Below the pieces are notes generated by a model. The model searched no databases. It was not told the DNA's origin and saw nothing but the letters and a program-made list of their open reading frames with translations. A stretch of 64,000 nucleotides of DNA from Prevotella vespertina (GTDB lineage: Bacteria; Bacteroidota; Bacteroidia; Bacteroidales; Bacteroidaceae), in contig NZ_VVIQ01000004.1 in NCBI RefSeq assembly GCF_009728485.1, positions 124,001 through 188,000 of the forward strand. Direction: 5' to 3'. Position 1 is the first letter of the stretch. Each line of letters begins with the position of its first letter. This document shows, piece after piece, positions 1 to 8,621 of this stretch. The position numbers and the translations under genes are program-made.

Positions 1-1211
1 TGCCTGGAAAGGGTACTATCGGCATTGAAGTTCCTAATGCGAAACCTAACATCGTATCGATGTTCTCCATCCTAAACTCTAAGAAGTTCCAAGAGTCGAA
101 GATGGAGTTACCAATCGCATTAGGCAAGACTATCACTAATGATGTGTACATGGTCGACCTCGCAAAGATCCCTCATCTACTCGTAGCGGGCGCCACTGGA
201 CAAGGAAAGTCCGTTGGTTTGAATGCTATCATCACTTCGCTCTTATACAAGAAACACCCGAATGAATTGAAGATAGTGCTTGTTGACCCTAAAAAAGTTG
301 AGTTCAGCGTGTACTCCCCAATAGCTAAACCATTCATGGCAGCCGTTGAAGAGAACGAAGAAGAGCCTATCATCACTGACGTGCAGAAAGTGGTAAAGAC
401 GCTGAAAGGACTTTGCGTACTCATGGATGAGCGTTACGACAAACTCAAGGCAGCCCGTGTTCGTAACATAAAGGAATATAATCAGAAGTATCTGAACCAC
501 CACCTCAACCCAGAAGAGGGGCATGAATACATGCCATACATCGTTGTTATCATTGATGAGTTCGGTGACTTGATCCTCACGGCAGGCAAGGAAGTGGAGA
601 TGCCTATCACTCGTATCGCCCAACTAGCACGTGCCGTTGGTATCCACATGATTATTGCTACACAGCGACCAACGACTTCTATCATCACAGGTAACATCAA
701 GGCGAACTTCCCGGGACGCATTGCTTTCCGTGTGGGAGCGATGATGGACTCTCGAATTATCCTCGATCGACCAGGTGCGCAACAGCTTGTTGGACGTGGA
801 GATATGCTTTATCTCAACGGAGCCGACCCTGTTCGTGTGCAGTGCGCATTTGTGGATACACCCGAAGTAGAGAGTATCTCGAAGTTTATCTCTAATCAGT
901 TGGGACCTGTGGCACCATTAGAAATCCCAGAGCCATTGTCTGATGACGATGCTGCTGGCGGTGGTTCGCTTGACACCCACAGCCTGGATCCACTCTTTGA
1001 AGAGGCTGCTCGTGCCATTGTCGTCAATCAACAAGGATCAACGAGTATGATTCAACGCCGTTTCTCTATCGGTTACAATCGTGCAGGAAGGCTCATGGAT
1101 CAGATGGAGAAAGCTGGTATCGTGGGAGCAGCGAAGGGTTCTAAACCACGTGAAGTATTGCTTAGTGACGAGGTGAGTCTCGATAATCTCTTGGCAAGTC
1201 TACGTGGATAA
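1..1211 (+). CDS. ftsK: DNA translocase FtsK, C-terminal part (cut by window start)
   Basis: The reading frame is open from the first bases, and the 19 residues before the first Met (position 60) already read as FtsK, so the gene starts upstream of the window. FtsK is the hexameric, septum-bound ATPase that pumps DNA toward dif during chromosome segregation. Visible are the Walker A loop GATGQGKS (bases 189-212), the Walker B stretch VVIIDEFGDL near 543-570, the RecA-like beta domain with ATQRP, and a C-terminal winged helix (TSMIQRRFSIGYNRAG) that reads polar DNA signals. The membrane and linker domains lie outside the window. A LolA-like gene follows 58 bases later on the same strand. Identification is firm. 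Confidence 0.95.
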   Translation, partial: PGKGTIGIEVPNAKPNIVSMFSILNSKKFQESKMELPIALGKTITNDVYMVDLAKIPHLLVAGATGQGKSVGLNAIITSLLYKKHPNELKIVLVDPKKVEFSVYSPIAKPFMAAVEENEEEPIITDVQKVVKTLKGLCVLMDERYDKLKAARVRNIKEYNQKYLNHHLNPEEGHEYMPYIVVIIDEFGDLILTAGKEVEMPITRIAQLARAVGIHMIIATQRPTTSIITGNIKANFPGRIAFRVGAMMDSRIILDRPGAQQLVGRGDMLYLNGADPVRVQCAFVDTPEVESISKFISNQLGPVAPLEIPEPLSDDDAAGGGSLDTHSLDPLFEEAARAIVVNQQGSTSMIQRRFSIGYNRAGRLMDQMEKAGIVGAAKGSKPREVLLSDEVSLDNLLASLRG

Positions 1212-1269
1212 CAAACAAAGAACAGCAACTTTTTAAATAAAGAAATACGTCGATTAAAACAATACGACA

Positions 1270-1881
1270 ATGAAACAAATTAAGTATCTACTATTACTTG
1301 TAGCCATCTTGATGGCTAACAGCACCTTTGCACAGAGTGCGGCAAAGGCGAAGGAGTGCCTCGATAAGGCAACAGCAATCGTCTCTAACCAAAGCGGTAT
1401 CACCGCTCGTTTCACCATTTCAAGCCCTAGCATGGGGCATACCAGCGGTTCCATCTCGGTGAAAGGTACTAAGTTTGTTGCCACAACACCGCAAGCTACC
1501 ATTTGGTTTAACGGCAAAACGCAATGGACTTACATGAAGTCTACCAACGAGGTGAACGTTTCTAACCCTACTGAGGCACAGCGAGTAGCCATGAACCCAT
1601 ACGCTTTGATGACCCTATATAGACAAGGTTACGACCTGTCAATGACGTCTCAAGGCGGCTCATACGTCGTTCACATGAAGGCAACAAACGCTAAACGCAG
1701 TGTGTCTGAGGCTTATGTAACCGTTAGCAAGGGCTATCAGTTGCAGGGAATCAAGATGAAACAAGGAGGGAAGTGGACTACTATTAAGATTAGTTCTATC
1801 CAACGCAAGAGTCTGTCAGACGGCATTTTTAACTTCAATAAGAAGCACTGCCCGAGTGCAGAAGTTGTTGATTTAAGATAA
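1270..1881 (+). CDS. LolA-like outer-membrane lipoprotein carrier protein
   Basis: A 203-residue protein with a clear signal peptide (MKQIKYLLLLVAILMANSTFAQ), so it is periplasmic. After the cleavage site comes a LolA/LolB-type half-barrel: alternating beta strands with PQATIWFNGKTQWTY, a central NPYALMTLY segment and a C-terminal basic strand region (GGKWTTIKISSIQ). Members of this family ferry lipoproteins from the inner-membrane Lol transporter to the outer membrane. Its place directly behind ftsK matches the order commonly seen in Bacteroidales. The short gap and shared direction suggest cotranscription. Family assignment is good; whether it is the main LolA or a paralogue is not decided here. 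Confidence 0.8.
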   Translation: MKQIKYLLLLVAILMANSTFAQSAAKAKECLDKATAIVSNQSGITARFTISSPSMGHTSGSISVKGTKFVATTPQATIWFNGKTQWTYMKSTNEVNVSNPTEAQRVAMNPYALMTLYRQGYDLSMTSQGGSYVVHMKATNAKRSVSEAYVTVSKGYQLQGIKMKQGGKWTTIKISSIQRKSLSDGIFNFNKKHCPSAEVVDLR

Positions 1882-1962
1882 TAAACACGCTCTTTTCTTC
1901 CTTTATTTATCAATCATCAAGAAAAGAGGAAAGCGATAAGAAAGAAGCAGAAGGAGACTGGG

Positions 1963-3465
1963 ATGACTTATTGGGAGACCTTTCTAACTCTTCGCCAACA
2001 CTTCTCTCTCGCCGAAAAGCGCATAAAACAAAGGAGAGCCAACCGCATAGCAAGGTATATCTACTATGCGTTGACGCTCTTTGCGTATGCTTATATCGCA
2101 TGGGGCGGATGGCAACTTGCCAACTTAGCAAGCGAACCTGAATATGGTGGCTATCGTCTCATCTTTATTCTCTTACCCCTCTTTCTCATCGTTGACCATA
2201 TCTTTCGCTATGGAACAATACGTCAGGAATTCTTCCGATTGCGCCCTTATCTTCTCTTACCATTGCCTCGTTACGCTTGTGTTGACTATCTCATCCTGCG
2301 TCAGATAGCGCAACATGGTAATCTCTTCCTACCTCTCATCGCCATTCCCTTTGGTTTGAAATCCTTATTACCAGCCGTCGGACCAATGGAAATGATGGGC
2401 TACACGCTTGGAATATGCCTACTTAGTCTTATCAACGGACAGTTTTTTCAAATCACACAAACACTATCCTCACGCCGACTTGTTTATTATCTCTTACCCA
2501 TAGTGGTTTATCCACTCCTCTTCATCCCCTTCTTCTTCGTGCCATCTGTAGCTGATCTCTTCCAGCAAGCGGCTCTCTTCGGACAACTAATCATGCAAGG
2601 GAATATCGCTTTCTATCTACCAGCTCTGTGCCTACTCATCATCCTCACACTCATAAACAGGCGTGTTCTGTTGAGTCATCTCTATTATGAAGCATACACA
2701 GCAGGCGTAACAAAGACGACAAAAAGGCATGTTCTATCGCTCAATTTCCTAGAGTATTTCAAAGAGTTAAGCGAATACTTGAAACTGGAAGTGCGTTTCA
2801 TCCAACGCAATAAACGCTTGCGTCACTCCTTTATCAACAGCACCTGCTTCATTATCTTTTATTCGATAGCGATGATTTGGCAGTCGGAAAGCGATTCAAC
2901 CATCACTGATACCATTCTTCTCTATTGTTTTTCAATCTATGGTATAGCCTTTCTTACACCCTTGATGTGCTATGATGGCAACTATTTCGAGTGCCTTGTC
3001 ATGCTGCCAAAGAGCCTACCTCAACTCTTACTTGCCAAGTATTACTTTTATTCAGTACTCTTGCTCATCCCCTTATTGTGCCTCCTTCCTGCCGTGATAA
3101 TGGGTAATGTGAGTGTGTGGCTCATCCTCGCTTTCTTCCTTTATACCGCTGGATTCACTTATAGAATACTCTTCCAAATGGCTATATATAATAAGGTGTC
3201 ATACCCAATGAACGCCTCTCACTCGGCGACTCGATCGAACACGAAGATACCATACATGCAATACATCGTACCTTTCATAGTCCTCGGTCTGCCCGTGCCT
3301 GTCATCCTTTTAGGGAAAAACTACCATCTAGAAAATCTATCTAACCTTCTTCTTACTCTCATCGGATTGCCTTTTATTCTTACGCACCAGCAATGGATCA
3401 AACAGATCAACCGCCGAATGAGAGCACAACAACACGAACAGATTGCAGGCTTCCGAGGCTGTTAG
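1963..3465 (+). CDS. DUF5687-type multi-pass membrane protein (ABC permease-like)
   Basis: A 500-residue, strongly hydrophobic protein with about ten to twelve membrane segments and a basic cytoplasmic loop in the middle (KTTKRHVLSLNFLEYFKELSE region, near residue 250-280). The pattern fits the Bacteroidales DUF5687 family, usually annotated as a permease that works with an ABC ATPase. No ATPase gene follows. About 1 kb of noncoding, repeat-rich DNA and then a mobile element come next, so a partner gene may have been lost or may lie elsewhere. The start was taken at MTYWETF, where the upstream bases have no better in-frame Met. Substrate unknown. Confidence 0.7.
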   Translation: MTYWETFLTLRQHFSLAEKRIKQRRANRIARYIYYALTLFAYAYIAWGGWQLANLASEPEYGGYRLIFILLPLFLIVDHIFRYGTIRQEFFRLRPYLLLPLPRYACVDYLILRQIAQHGNLFLPLIAIPFGLKSLLPAVGPMEMMGYTLGICLLSLINGQFFQITQTLSSRRLVYYLLPIVVYPLLFIPFFFVPSVADLFQQAALFGQLIMQGNIAFYLPALCLLIILTLINRRVLLSHLYYEAYTAGVTKTTKRHVLSLNFLEYFKELSEYLKLEVRFIQRNKRLRHSFINSTCFIIFYSIAMIWQSESDSTITDTILLYCFSIYGIAFLTPLMCYDGNYFECLVMLPKSLPQLLLAKYYFYSVLLLIPLLCLLPAVIMGNVSVWLILAFFLYTAGFTYRILFQMAIYNKVSYPMNASHSATRSNTKIPYMQYIVPFIVLGLPVPVILLGKNYHLENLSNLLLTLIGLPFILTHQQWIKQINRRMRAQQHEQIAGFRGC

Positions 3466-3733
3466 ACGCAGAAAACGCAGACTAGTAAGATTCTGCGAAG
3501 CATTCTTCAACTGTGCAGATTAGCCATTTCTCTTTTTATCCTAACCCTCTTCCGTCAAGGAAAGTTCCCTCCCCTATTCTACTGAGAATAAACGAACTAC
3601 AAGAAAAGAATATGTGTTTTGGATCACTATGAAGGATATGTAAAAACGGAGATAAGTCATTTCTGATATTTATTTACAATCCCACTAGGACATAAAAACA
3701 GGTTTCCTGAATGATTGAAAACCTACAAGCAAT

Positions 3734-3765
3734 AAAAAAGCGATGGCCTTCTCAGGTGATCGCTT
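3734..3765 (-). terminator. Hairpin with U-tract on the minus strand
   Basis: AAGCGAT (3738-3744) pairs with ATCGCTT (3759-3765). Read on the minus strand the stem ends in a run of T, like an intrinsic terminator. No minus-strand gene lies immediately to its right, so it may be a remnant or may stop antisense transcription into the DUF5687 gene. Confidence 0.4.
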
Positions 3766-4006
3766 GCAATCTAATAGGTATTAGTTACTTTCTAAAAGGT
3801 AAAAGATTGTGTTCAGGATAACGATACAAAGATATGATTTTTTATTGTAACTAGCAAACTTATCCAACACTTTTTCATGACATTCTACGTGTGTACGAAC
3901 ACATATTTAAGTGATAAATGGGCGTAATTAAAAACCTATCTAGCCATCTCAACAACCTCAGTCAACCTCCCCCACAAAGAAAAAAAACATCATCCTAACT
4001 TCAACC

Positions 4007-4195
4007 ACAGCCTCACGTCTAACTCCTCTACAGCCTCCCCCCCATTCCCTCTCCGAATGGAAAAGCCTCCCCCAGCCCCTCCGAAGGGAGGGGAGAGCCT
4101 AACGGGAGCAAGTTAGGAAAAGGCATTCTTAATACAAAGAGGGCGTTTCTTCAATGTGAAGGAACGCCCTTTTCATTGCAAGGAAACGCCCTCTT
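4007..4195. repeat. G/C-rich extragenic repeat cluster, left of the island
   Basis: Bases 4007-4120 hold C-rich motifs such as CCCCTCCGAAGGGAGGGG. A second part (4137-4195) contains GGGCGTTTC and GAAACGCCC arms that can fold on each other, with a middle copy GGAACGCCC at 4161. Related sequence reappears in inverted orientation at about 44545-44790, on the far side of the mobile element. No gene is seen between 3466 and 4493. Such mosaic repeats are seen in intergenic DNA of Prevotella-like genomes; function unknown. Confidence 0.6.
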
Positions 4196-4330
4196 ATACT
4201 GCAACTAATCCTTGAAAATGAAGAAAAATCGGAGTTTGCGCAAACTAACTGATAATGAACAGGATATGAAATGATTTGCATAAAACTGCTCTATTTGTAA
4301 AAGGCAGGAAAGTGCGGATTTAAGTAGAAG

Positions 4331-4395
4331 TTCAGTTACTAAATCATTACCAAGATTTGAGGTAGGTAACTAAAAGCAGAGGTAGGTAACTGAAA
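4331..4395. repeat. Direct and inverted repeats upstream of the integrase (possible arm-type sites)
   Basis: GAGGTAGGTAACT occurs twice with a 20-base period (4359-4371 and 4379-4391). TTCAGTTAC (4331-4339) is the exact inverse of GTAACTGAA (4387-4395). Repeats of this kind beside a tyrosine recombinase gene are often binding sites for its N-terminal arm domain. Function is inferred from position only. Confidence 0.4.
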
Positions 4396-4466
4396 TTATT
4401 TTCTCTCGTGTGCCTGTTGCATTGGTCGGCAGTTTTCTGCATAAGTGAAGAACGCTTTAATTCGGG

Positions 4467-4474
4467 TAACTTTG
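4467..4474 (+). promoter_or_regulatory. Bacteroidetes -7 element TAACTTTG upstream of the first integrase
   Basis: TAACTTTG matches TAnnTTTG and lies 19 bases before the integrase ATG, giving a very short leader. No good TTTG/TTG -33 box is seen at the usual spacing. Confidence 0.45.
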
Positions 4475-4493
4475 CCCATAAAAATTAAAGTGT

Positions 4494-5723
4494 ATGAAAA
4501 CAGTAAAGATGAAGGTGTTGCTCTATCTCAAAAAGAGCAGCATTGACAAGTCGGGTAAGGCTCCCATCATGGGACGTATCACGCTTGGAAGGAGTATTGC
4601 GCAGTTCAGCTGCAAACTATCCTGTAACCCTGATTTGTGGAATCCCCGTGAACGTAGAATGGGCGGAAAGAGCCGTGAGGCGGTGGAAGTGAACGGCAGA
4701 TTGGAAATCCTTCTGCTATCCGTCCAAACAGCCTATCAGTCTCTGCTATCCAAAGGTTGTCCATTTGATGCAACTGATATAAAAGAGGAATTTCAAGGAA
4801 GCGTTCAATCTAAGTGTATGCTTATTGAAAGACTGGATAGACTCATCAAAGAGAAAGAAAACCATATAGGCATTGACATAAAGGGAAAAAGCATATTTGG
4901 CTACCATTCCACTCGTACTCATTTACAGAACTTTATAAAAAGTAGGTATAAGGTTTCTGATTTGGCTTTCTCACAGCTTACTGAGCAGTTCATCTACGAC
5001 TTCCAACAATACTTTATGGGGATTTGCGGGTTTCAGGAAAGTATGTTCTATAATGCTGCAACCCATTTGAAAACGGTGTGCAGATTGGCTTACCGTGAAG
5101 GATTAGCCGATATTTTGTTGTTTGACAAAGTCAAGGTAAGCAAAGGCGACAAGAAACTACCCAAAGCTCTTGACAGGTGTTCGCTTGACAAACTAATGAA
5201 CATACAGTTTGGAGAGTTGGAGGAGGAAATGGAAACAGCAAGGGACTTGTTTGTCTTTGCCTGCCATACGGGTGCAGCTTATTGCGATTTGATGGAGTTA
5301 AACAGGTCGTATCTTGTCCGTGATGATGAGGGAAGCCTTTGGCTGAAGTTCAACAGGCAGAAGACAGGTGTACTTTGCCGTATCAAGTTGTTGCCCGAAG
5401 CCATCAGAATAATAGAGAAGTATCGAAGCGATGAAAGAGAAAGGCTGCTGCCACCTATGAAGTATGCCACCTATCAATCGTATCTTAAAGCATTGCGCCT
5501 AAGAGTCGGCATAGCCTTTCCCTTTACCACGCATACGGCAAGACATACCTTTGCCACGCTCATCACACTGGAACAAGGAGTGCCAATAGAAACGGTAAGT
5601 AAGATGTTGGGGCATAGCAACGTGAGTATGACCGAACGGTATGCAAAGGTTACGCCACAAAAGCTGTTTGTGGAGTTTGAACGTTTCCTTTCTTTCACGG
5701 AGGATATGCAGATGAGTATTTAG
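4494..5723 (+). CDS. Tyrosine recombinase (element integrase 1)
   Basis: A 409-residue site-specific recombinase of the phage-integrase family in Bacteroidales style: N-terminal arm-binding domain (about 1-95), SAM-like core-binding domain (about 110-215) and C-terminal catalytic domain. Catalytic residues are visible in HTARHTF (His347, Arg350), GHSNVS (His374) and the nucleophile in ERYAKV (Tyr383). The box I arginine is missing (FACHTGAAYCDL), as in Bacteroides IntDOT-type recombinases. It starts 26 bases before a second, related recombinase gene, so the two are probably cotranscribed. Likely role: integration and excision of the 40 kb element. Confidence 0.9.
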   Translation: MKTVKMKVLLYLKKSSIDKSGKAPIMGRITLGRSIAQFSCKLSCNPDLWNPRERRMGGKSREAVEVNGRLEILLLSVQTAYQSLLSKGCPFDATDIKEEFQGSVQSKCMLIERLDRLIKEKENHIGIDIKGKSIFGYHSTRTHLQNFIKSRYKVSDLAFSQLTEQFIYDFQQYFMGICGFQESMFYNAATHLKTVCRLAYREGLADILLFDKVKVSKGDKKLPKALDRCSLDKLMNIQFGELEEEMETARDLFVFACHTGAAYCDLMELNRSYLVRDDEGSLWLKFNRQKTGVLCRIKLLPEAIRIIEKYRSDERERLLPPMKYATYQSYLKALRLRVGIAFPFTTHTARHTFATLITLEQGVPIETVSKMLGHSNVSMTERYAKVTPQKLFVEFERFLSFTEDMQMSI

Positions 5724-5748
5724 CAATAGTAGTATTAAAACTAAAATC

Positions 5749-7011
5749 ATGATGAGAAGTACATTCAAGACACTGTTTTATATCAACAGACAAAAGTCCA
5801 AAACAAATGGTATGACCGCTATACTCTGCCGTATCACAATAGACGGTAAGCAGTCAGTCATTACCACAAACGAAGAATGCAAGCCCACAGAGTGGAACTC
5901 CAAGCAGGGGATAACTACGGATAAGAAAACAAATCTTCGCCTGCAAGCATTCAGAGAACTGGTCGAGAAGACCTATCAGAAACTACTCATAGAAGACGGA
6001 GTGGTAAGCGTGGAACTTATCAAGAATCTCTTGCAAGGTATAGCTACTAACCCCACCACGCTCCTTACCATGAGCAAGGCAGAACTGCAATCTGTCAAGG
6101 AGAGCGTAGGCAAGTCAAGGGCGGAGGGAACTTATCTGAACCTGTCCCATTCTGACAGAAATCTCCGCGAGTTTATCAAAGATAAAGGATTGCAGGACAT
6201 ATCCATTTCCACCATTACGGAGGACTTGTTTGAGGAATACCGCTTCTTTCTTAAAAAGAAGGGACTGAAAGGCTCTACCATCAACAATTACCTTTGTTGG
6301 CTGAGCCGTTTGATGTTTCGTTCGGTAAGCCAGCGTATCATTTGCTACAATCCATTTGAGCATGCAGAATATGAAAAGGAAGAAAAGACTATCCGCTTTC
6401 TTAACAAGAGCGATGTAGTAAAACTGATGGCAATAAAGATATGTGATAGCGATGCCGAACTTACAAGGCAGATGTTCGTGTTTTCTTGTTTTACAGGTTT
6501 AGCCATTGCAGATATGGAACGCTTGAAGTTTGGGCATATTAAGAGTGCAGCGGACGGACAGATGTATATCAGAAAGGAGCGTCAGAAGACCAAAGTGGAG
6601 TTCATTGTGCCGTTACACCCTATCGCCATGACTATTATCGAACAACAAAGAGAGGTACAGACGATGAAAGAAGAAGATAATAACACGGATATGGATAATC
6701 GCCTTATCTTTCAGACTTGTTGCAGCAGAAATGTGTTGGCTAAACAGTTAAGCATCATAGGTAAGGCTTGCGGTATCAAGCAACGCTTGTCCTATCACCT
6801 GGGAAGACATACCTTCGGTACGATGTGCCTAAGCGCAGGTGTCCCTATCGAGAGCATAGCCAAGATGATGGGACACGCATCAATTGCAAGTACGCAGATT
6901 TATGCACAGGTGACGGACTGCAAGATTTCGGAAGATATGGACAGGCTCATTGCCAAGCATAAGTGTACTAATGAGATAATGGAAAAGGAAGCATATAAAA
7001 CAGTGGTGTAA
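5749..7011 (+). CDS. Tyrosine recombinase (element integrase 2)
   Basis: A 420-residue recombinase related to, but clearly different from, the gene before it. Domains: arm-binding (about 1-100), SAM-like (about 125-225) and catalytic. Motifs: FSCFTGLAIADMERL, where box I again lacks Arg; YHLGRHTF (His350, Arg353); GHASIASTQIYAQV with Tyr385 as nucleophile. The start codon is ATGATG; the second ATG gives the same protein minus one residue. Tandem integrases are found in several Bacteroidales mobilizable elements. Whether both are needed for movement, or one controls the other or acts on another site, cannot be read from the sequence. Confidence 0.9.
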   Translation: MMRSTFKTLFYINRQKSKTNGMTAILCRITIDGKQSVITTNEECKPTEWNSKQGITTDKKTNLRLQAFRELVEKTYQKLLIEDGVVSVELIKNLLQGIATNPTTLLTMSKAELQSVKESVGKSRAEGTYLNLSHSDRNLREFIKDKGLQDISISTITEDLFEEYRFFLKKKGLKGSTINNYLCWLSRLMFRSVSQRIICYNPFEHAEYEKEEKTIRFLNKSDVVKLMAIKICDSDAELTRQMFVFSCFTGLAIADMERLKFGHIKSAADGQMYIRKERQKTKVEFIVPLHPIAMTIIEQQREVQTMKEEDNNTDMDNRLIFQTCCSRNVLAKQLSIIGKACGIKQRLSYHLGRHTFGTMCLSAGVPIESIAKMMGHASIASTQIYAQVTDCKISEDMDRLIAKHKCTNEIMEKEAYKTVV

Positions 7012-7081
7012 GGTCAGAGAGGAAAATAAACTTTCAGGCATCACAAAATAATAACAGATAATCAATGAAAGAGGTGTGAAT

Positions 7082-7549
7082 ATGAAAGCAAAGCATAATC
7101 AAAAGGACGACCAGAGAAAGGCAGAGTGTAATCAGTCCGATGACAATATAAGAAAAGCTATCGAGCGTTGCTTTTTTGAGTGGAGCGATGGTATGTGTGT
7201 TATTCGTCAAGGGAAAGGAGAGATTGCTATGACGGAGGGCGAACTTGCAAAGTTTTTCGGAGTTAGTTGGCAAAAAGTTAATCACAAGGTTAAGCTTATA
7301 AAACAGACTATGTGCTTGAAGCATTATGAGATAAAAGCAGCTAATGCCATCAGTAGCGTAAGTAAGCAGGGGGATAACGTAGAGAGTTATGCGCCACTAT
7401 GCCCCTTGCCCATTATCATCGCCCTTTCCTTTCATCTTGACAGCATAGAGGCAGGTATGTTTAGGAAATATCTCTACCAAAGGCTGCAATCTCCTGCGCC
7501 AAGATTCATTCCTATTATTGTTGATACAAGTGGCGTACAGGGGTGCTGA
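7082..7549 (+). CDS. Hypothetical mobile-element protein with possible HTH
   Basis: About 155 residues, polar N-terminus, then a segment (MTEGELAKFFGVSWQKVNHK) that reads like a helix-turn-helix. The C-terminal part is moderately hydrophobic (PLPIIIALSFHLDSIEAG). It lies 70 bases after the second integrase in the same direction. A regulator of integration or of the adjacent cargo is possible. A GTG at 7076 is an alternative start two codons earlier. No family was recognised with confidence. Confidence 0.6.
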   Translation: MKAKHNQKDDQRKAECNQSDDNIRKAIERCFFEWSDGMCVIRQGKGEIAMTEGELAKFFGVSWQKVNHKVKLIKQTMCLKHYEIKAANAISSVSKQGDNVESYAPLCPLPIIIALSFHLDSIEAGMFRKYLYQRLQSPAPRFIPIIVDTSGVQGC

Positions 7550-7734
7550 TTGGCAGTTATACAGATTACTGATTATATTCTTTTTCTTTCACTGTTATAT
7601 CTTACTACATAACTACATTAAAGGTAAAGCGTTGAAAGAGAAAGGATTAACGAGTAGTTACAATATAGGATATACAGAAACTACAATATGACTACTTTTC
7701 TAAAGGTATGCTACGTTTTGGCATATCCAGTATG

Positions 7735-7742
7735 TAACTTTG
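7735..7742 (+). promoter_or_regulatory. -7 element TAACTTTG before the FtsZ-like cassette
   Basis: TAACTTTG lies 31 bases before the ATG at 7774, after about 180 noncoding bases. A TTTG lies upstream but at only 14 bases spacing, so the -33 box is uncertain. Confidence 0.4.
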
Positions 7743-7773
7743 CAACCAAAATAAATTAAAGATTTATAAACTT

Positions 7774-8085
7774 ATGCCAAATTTGATATACTGTGAGGGA
7801 GAGTTCTGTCGCATATCCCCTAAAGATAGTAGGATACTAGAATGTTCGGACATAGGAACACATCCGTGGAAATTTTGTTATAACAAAAGAGAAGTAGGCC
7901 ACTTCTATAAACTGGAATGTGGAAATAATGTTCTTTTTGCATGGACAAGCAAAGGGGTTTTCTATTCAGAAAGCAGAGGGCATTTTTGGCATTTGGTACG
8001 CCCTCATGTCCCCTCCCGTATAATTCAAAAACAATCCAAACAAATTAAATTAGAAGGAAATAAAATGAGTAAAAAAGAATTATAA
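7774..8085 (+). CDS. Hypothetical protein, first gene of the FtsZ-like cassette
   Basis: 103 residues, no signal peptide or membrane segment, no family recognised. The sequence is rich in aromatic residues and Cys in the first two thirds (YCEGEFCRISP, WKFCYNKREVGHFYKLECG, VFYSESRGHFWHLV), suggesting a small beta-rich fold. The last 20 residues are lysine-rich. It is first of three closely spaced genes (gaps 37 and 10 bases) ending with an FtsZ-like GTPase. Confidence 0.55.
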   Translation: MPNLIYCEGEFCRISPKDSRILECSDIGTHPWKFCYNKREVGHFYKLECGNNVLFAWTSKGVFYSESRGHFWHLVRPHVPSRIIQKQSKQIKLEGNKMSKKEL

Positions 8086-8122
8086 AAGATGTGAAATTAA
8101 TTGAAAAGACAACTAAAGAAGC

Positions 8123-8611
8123 ATGGGGGAGGCGTCTATGATGGTGCAGTGGGATATACCGCTACTTGAGAAATTTAAGGACAAAGTCGATTGGAAAAAA
8201 GTTTCTGAAAGTTTTGTTGTATTGTGGTCGCTTCCATTATTAGAACGTTTTGAACAATACATCTGTTGGGACACTTTGTCGGACAACTATAACCCTGCAT
8301 TGCTTCAGGAAAATATCATTGATAAGTTTATTGACCACTGGAATTGGACAAAACTTACCAACAACCTTGAGATGATATGGACTACTGAAAAAATAGATAA
8401 ATATGCCAATCATTTAGATTGGTCAATGTTGTTAGACCGACTTGAAGATCTTTTTTTAGATGATATGGTAGACCCGTTCTTGTTTTACCATCGCTATAAG
8501 AAGTATATACCAAATGATCTTCTTGTTGAAACAGAACTATGGGCAGCAATGCGTAAAAAGATGAGGGAGGAAGAATATAATAAAATCATACAACAGATTA
8601 ATACTTTATAG
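8123..8611 (+). CDS. Small tryptophan-repeat protein of the FtsZ-like cassette
   Basis: 162 residues made of about four degenerate repeats with a W-x-x-L core followed by an acidic or aromatic helix: VDWKKVSES, ICWDTLSDN, WNWTKLTNN, LDWSMLLDR. Repeats of the form DWxxLSxN are known from small repeat proteins in bacteria and large DNA viruses and look like a protein-binding scaffold. There is no catalytic motif. The start could be ATG 8123 or the two ATGs at 8138-8143. The FtsZ-like gene starts 10 bases after its stop, so a joint function is likely, but what it does is unknown. Confidence 0.6.
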   Translation: MGEASMMVQWDIPLLEKFKDKVDWKKVSESFVVLWSLPLLERFEQYICWDTLSDNYNPALLQENIIDKFIDHWNWTKLTNNLEMIWTTEKIDKYANHLDWSMLLDRLEDLFLDDMVDPFLFYHRYKKYIPNDLLVETELWAAMRKKMREEEYNKIIQQINTL

Positions 8612-8621
8612 CATCAATCTT

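Noticed and set aside
4466-4475. GTAACTTTGC as CTnDOT-like attachment core
   Set aside because: It fits the pattern, but lies only 19 bases before the integrase start and is better explained as its promoter; the right end has only an imperfect counterpart (TTATCTTTGC at 44356).
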